Of a DNA stretch of 50,176 nucleotides, positions 46,890 through 50,176 are shown in pieces. The position numbers and the translations under genes were made by a program. The notes below the pieces were generated by a model. That model was not told the DNA's origin, made no database searches, and was given only the letters and a program-made list of their open reading frames with translations. Position 1 is the stretch's first letter, and every line of letters starts with the position of its first letter. Source of the DNA: Candidatus Rokuibacteriota bacterium (lineage in GTDB: Bacteria; Methylomirabilota; Methylomirabilia; Rokubacteriales; CSP1-6); NCBI GenBank assembly GCA_023249095.1, contig JAHFDK010000010.1:19185-69360 (forward strand). The letters run 5' to 3'.

Positions 46890-48362
46890 ATGAAGGAGCC
46901 CGGGGCGATCCTGCTCGTCGCGTGTTACGAGCTCGGCCACCAGCCCCTCGCCGTCGCCTGGCCGGCGGCGTTTCTCGAGCGCGAGGGCTACGCACCGGCG
47001 GTGATGGACGTCTCCGTCGAGCCATTCGACGCCGAGCGCGTCCGGCGGGCAAAGCTCGTCGCGATCTCGGTCCCGATGCACACGGCGCTCCGCCTCGGCG
47101 TGGCCGTCGCCGAGCGCGTCCGAACCGTAAACGCTGCCTGCCACATCGCCTTCTACGGCCTCTACGCGACGCTCAACGCCGATCACCTGCTCGCCGGTGT
47201 CGCGGATTCGGTCATGAGCGGCGAGATCGAATCGACGCTCGTCGACTTGGCTCAGAGGCTGGGGAGCTCGCAGCACCGGCAAGGGGACGGCGAGGGCTCG
47301 CCGGCGAGTGTCGTTCCGAAGCCGCGAACCTCCGACTTTCCCCTTCCCGTACTACAAAAGCTCAGCTTTCCGGTGCCGAGTCGGACCAAGCTGCCCTCGT
47401 TGAAGAAATACGCACACCTGGAGCGTGACGGGGGTCTCGAGATCGTGGGCTACGTCGAGGCGAGCCGGGGCTGCAAGCACATGTGCCGGCACTGTCCTAT
47501 TCCTCCCGTCTACGGCGGGCGCTTTTTCGTCGTCCCCACCGAGGTGCTGCTCACCGACATCCGACAGCAGGTGGATGCGGGCGCCACTCACGTCACGTTC
47601 GGCGATCCCGACTTCCTGAACGGGCCCGGCCATGCCCTGGCCGTCGCGCGGGCGCTCCACGACGAGTTCCCGAGTCTCACCTTCGACGTCACGGCGAAGA
47701 TCGAGCACCTCTTGCGCCACCGCGACCGGCTGCCCGAGCTCGCCCGGCTCGGCTGCGCGTTCGTCGTCTCGGCCGCCGAGTCGCTGAGCGACACGGTCCT
47801 GGCGCACCTGGACAAGGGCCATACGCGCACCGACATCGAGACGACCGTCCGGCTCGTCACTGCCGCGGGGATGGCGCTGCGCCCCACCTGGGTGCCGTTC
47901 ACGCCATGGACCACGCTCAACGATTACCGAGAGCTTCTGGACTTCGTCGAATCCCACGAGCTCATCGACGCCATCGATCCGGTCCAGTATTCGATCCGGC
48001 TTCTGGTCCCTCCCGGCTCGCTTCTGCTCGAGAGTCCCGCGCTGCGCCCGTTCCTCGGCGACCTGGTGAAGGATCAGTTCTATTTCCGCTGGACGCACCC
48101 CGACTCGCGCATGGAGGCCCTGCACCACATGGTATCTTCAGCGGTTGCCGGCGCCGCCGACCGGAACCAGGACGCCGCCGACACCTTTTACCGTGTGCGC
48201 GGGCTGGCGGACGGTGCGTCCGGCGTGGGGCCGCGACCGTTCGCTCCGCCCGCTCCGGGCCGGAAGCGGCCGCCGCGCCTCACCGAGCCCTGGTTCTGCT
48301 GAGCGGAACCCACCGAGGGCCAGTTGGCCCTGAGCGGAAACTCAGGTACATTATCAATTTGA
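46890..48362 (+). CDS. CUAEP-tail radical SAM selenoprotein, UGA-encoded Sec at residue 471
   Basis: The plain frame stops at TGA 48300-48302 after LTEPWFC. Read through, it continues AEPTEGQLALSGNSGTLSI to TGA 48360-48362, so the protein ends ...FC-U-AEP..., the CUAEP tail that names a known CUAEP/CCAEP-tail radical SAM family (my recollection of the family name). A SECIS-like hairpin (48316-48331) follows the UGA. The N-terminal domain looks B12-binding-like (ILLVACYELG, VAISVPMHT). The radical SAM core is ASRGCKHMCRHCPIPP (C-x3-C-x2-C), then GDPDFLNGPGHAL and VSAAESLSDTVLAHLDKGH. 490 residues with Sec. ATG at 46890 with TACACT 7 nt upstream and no SD. The next gene (NifU) starts 12 nt after the read-through stop. 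Confidence 0.86.
48316..48331 (+). promoter_or_regulatory. SECIS-like hairpin for UGA 48300
   Basis: AGGGCC (48316-48321) and GGCCCT (48326-48331) pair perfectly around loop AGUU (48322-48325). The loop begins 20 nt after the UGA and has G at position two, as in the SECIS at 14053. It lies in the coding read-through. Confidence 0.7.
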
Positions 48363-48373
48363 GAGGTGCTGTC

Positions 48374-48655
48374 ATGAGCGCAGAACTCAAGACCCGCGTC
48401 CAGGAACTCATCGACTCCATGATCAATCCCGCGGTCGCCGGCCACGGCGGGTTCGTCGAGTTGATCGACGTGCAAGATAACCGCGTCTACCTTCAGATGG
48501 GCGGCGGCTGCCAGGGCTGCGGCGCCGCGGACGTCACGCTGAAGTCGGGGATCGAGCGGCTGATCAAAGAGGAGATCCCGGAGATCGCCGAGGTCCTGGA
48601 CACGACCGACCACGCCTCCGGCGCCAACCCCTACTACACGCCGGGCAAAGCCTAG
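48374..48655 (+). CDS. NifU C-terminal domain Fe-S carrier protein
   Basis: 93 residues. INPAVAGHGGFVELID and GGGCQGCGAADVTLKSGIERLIKEEIPEI form the NFU-domain with the CxxC that holds a [4Fe-4S] cluster in transit. ATG at 48374 with an AGAGGT signal. It could supply or repair the cluster of the radical SAM protein just before it. Confidence 0.9.
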   Translation: MSAELKTRVQELIDSMINPAVAGHGGFVELIDVQDNRVYLQMGGGCQGCGAADVTLKSGIERLIKEEIPEIAEVLDTTDHASGANPYYTPGKA

Positions 48656-48687
48656 CGCCCACGCCGCGGCGTGGGCCGGAGACGCCG

Positions 48688-49929
48688 GTGCCGACTTCGA
48701 CAAGCCGGTTGCTGCTCCTCCTGCCCACCACGACGTACCGCACTGAGGCCTTCGTCGACGCCGCGTCAAAGCTCGGCGTCGAGCTCGTGTGCGCGTCCGA
48801 GCGACCGAGCGCCCTGCAAGAGCTGGCGCCCGAGGCCCTCGTCACCCTCGATTTCAGGGACCCCGTCGCCAGCGCGGAGACAGTCGCCCGGTTCGCGCGG
48901 AGGCGACCGATCGACGCCGTCGTCGCGGTGGACGACCTCACCACGGTCGTCGCGGCCGCCATCAGCGAGCGGCTCGGCCTGAAGGCGAACTCCCTGTCCG
49001 CGGCGCGCGCCGCGCGCGACAAGCACACGATGCGCCGGTGCCTCGCCAGCGCCGGCGTGCCGGTGCCCCGCTTCCGGCTGGTCAAGCTGGCCGGCGACCC
49101 GGGGGCGCTCGCCGAGGGGGTCGAGTATCCGTGCGTCCTCAAGCCGCTCATGCTCTCGGCGAGCCGGGGCGTGATTCGCGCGAACGACGCCCGGGAGTTC
49201 GTCACCGCCTTCCGCCGCATTACGGCGATTCTCGAGGACGCCGTCTCGGCCCCGGCGGACGAGGTGCGCCAGGCGCTGCTCGTCGAGGAGTTCATCCCCG
49301 GACGCGAGGTCGCACTCGAGGGATTGCTGGTGGGCGGAACCCTCCACGTGCTGGCCCTCTTCGACAAGCCGGACCCGCTCGACGGGCCGTTCTTCGAAGA
49401 AACGCTCTACGTCACGCCCTCCCGGCTGCCCGAGACCGGGCAGGACCGCATCGCCGCAGTGACCCGTGACGCCTGCTCGGCCTTGGGGCTCACGGAGGGG
49501 CCGATCCACGCCGAGCTGCGCATCAACGAGCGGGGCCCCTTCGTCCTCGAGGTCGCGGCGCGGTCGATCGGGGGGTTGTGCGCGCGCACGCTCCGCTTTG
49601 GGACGGGCCTGAGCCTCGAGGAGCTGATCCTCTGCCATGCCCTCGGGCGCCCGCTGGAATCGCTCGAGCGTGAACGGCGGTCCGCCGGCGTCATGATGAT
49701 TCCGATCCCCCGTGCGGGCCGACTCACCGCGGTGCGCGGTATCGAGGAGGCCGCGGCGGTCGACGCAATCGAGGAAGTCGCCATCACGATGCACCCGGGC
49801 CAGGCGGTGGTCCCGCTTCCCGAGGGCTGGCAATATCTCGGCTTCATCTTCGCCCGGGGCGAGACGCCCGCCGCCGTCGAAGAGGCGCTCCGCGAGGCGC
49901 ACACGCGATTGCATTTCGACATTGAGTAA
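48688..49929 (+). CDS. ATP-grasp domain protein
   Basis: 413 residues. Residues 1-100 are a preATP-grasp strand set; then the ATP-binding lid YPCVLKPLMLSASRGVIRAN and central sheet QALLVEEFIPGREVALEGLL, and the Mg2+ region GPIHAELRINERGPFVLEVAARSIGGLC. This is the carboxylate-amine/thiol ligase fold (D-Ala-ligase / biotin carboxylase type). GTG at 48688. It follows the NifU-like gene by 32 nt and so belongs to the radical SAM module; it may ligate a substrate that the radical SAM protein makes. Confidence 0.88.
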   Translation: MPTSTSRLLLLLPTTTYRTEAFVDAASKLGVELVCASERPSALQELAPEALVTLDFRDPVASAETVARFARRRPIDAVVAVDDLTTVVAAAISERLGLKANSLSAARAARDKHTMRRCLASAGVPVPRFRLVKLAGDPGALAEGVEYPCVLKPLMLSASRGVIRANDAREFVTAFRRITAILEDAVSAPADEVRQALLVEEFIPGREVALEGLLVGGTLHVLALFDKPDPLDGPFFEETLYVTPSRLPETGQDRIAAVTRDACSALGLTEGPIHAELRINERGPFVLEVAARSIGGLCARTLRFGTGLSLEELILCHALGRPLESLERERRSAGVMMIPIPRAGRLTAVRGIEEAAAVDAIEEVAITMHPGQAVVPLPEGWQYLGFIFARGETPAAVEEALREAHTRLHFDIE

Positions 49930-50155
49930 GGCGAGGCGGCGCAAGCGCGCCGGGGCCACGCGACCAGCCGCGAGCCCTTCCACTCGGCTGTGCTAGGTAC
50001 CCAGCGGTCCGCGGTCGCCCTGCTGAATCCCGACCAGCCCGGAGCCCCCTGGGTCTTCGCCCGGCGAGCGCGGCGATCGTTCAGTAGAGTGAAGGGCGAG
50101 CGCGGTCGTGTACAGGTCCGGCGGCGCCCCACCGTTTCCGCCCTTTCGGGCCGGT

Positions 50156-50174
50156 GTCCATTCGCCGAATGGAC
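50156..50174. repeat. Perfect 19-bp palindrome at the window edge
   Basis: GTCCATTCG-C-CGAATGGAC. It may be an operator or the inner end of a larger repeat cut off by the window. The 49930-50155 gap before it shows no gene. Confidence 0.6.
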
Positions 50175-50176
50175 CA

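Overview
The window is very GC-rich, has only short intergenic gaps, and contains no rRNA, tRNA or CRISPR that I can recognise. The gene mix (TPP-dependent acetolactate-synthase-like enzyme, LLM flavin oxidoreductases, FAH and MaoC enzymes, PIG-L deacetylase, 2-aminoethylphosphonate-type transporters, CUAEP-tail radical SAM protein, many small orphan proteins) suggests an uncultured soil or subsurface bacterium of the Candidatus Rokubacteria / Methylomirabilota type. That placement is inference from gene content only.

Layout. 1-12.2 kb: short catabolic and housekeeping units (TPP enzyme, two SDRs, LLM oxidoreductase, cupin, Gmd, GT4 glycosyltransferase, acyl-CoA carboxylase, PIG-L, FAH, MaoC), a tandem pair of small secreted paralogues, and an in-frame leuC-leuD deletion remnant. 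12.3-19.7 kb: aldo/keto reductase; a DedA-rhodanese protein whose annotated stop is best read as a selenocysteine codon; then a sigma-54/NtrC-type regulatory island. That island holds divergent -24/-12 promoters, 17-bp palindromic enhancer sites, a histidine kinase, a GAFTGA response regulator and a secreted QAPR-repeat peptide. It ends with an AhpD-like protein, a frameshifted DedA gene and a second sigma-54-like site. 19.7-25.3 kb: S51-like peptidase, isocitrate lyase/PEP-mutase family enzyme, amidohydrolase, RidA, FAD oxidoreductase, and a membrane-anchored unknown. 25.3-32 kb: two consecutive phosphonate-type ABC transporters, PhnD-C-E and the 2-AEP type S-T-U. A 13-residue repeat ORF is wedged between phnC and phnE with ATGA junctions on both sides. 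32-36 kb: gene remnants (GcvT, Rieske), then an envelope cluster (lipoproteins, DUF4398, OmpA, Pal). 36-46 kb: cysteine-synthase-like protein, a 176-bp element with 49-bp inverted ends, a truncated LLM gene, VOC protein, FecR protein with its own sigma-54 promoter, amidohydrolase, methyltransferase, ARPP-1-like Tat protein, 4-OT tautomerase, a MITE-like element with CTAG flanks, a frameshifted enoyl-CoA hydratase, a zinc-ribbon mini-protein and an AI-2E transporter. 46.3-49.9 kb: CDGSH protein, a radical SAM protein that reads through UGA into a CUAEP tail, a NifU-type Fe-S carrier and an ATP-grasp enzyme.

The strongest points are two independent selenoprotein candidates, at UGA 14035 and UGA 48300. 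Each has a SECIS-like hairpin about 20 nt downstream and a conserved reading frame past the UGA. The second strongest is a small sigma-54 regulon with a shared palindromic operator around a two-component system and a secreted repeat peptide. The window also has an unusual density of remnants and small non-coding elements, which suggests active genome erosion, possibly mixed with assembly errors at homopolymers. All alignments were done by eye; no database search was run.
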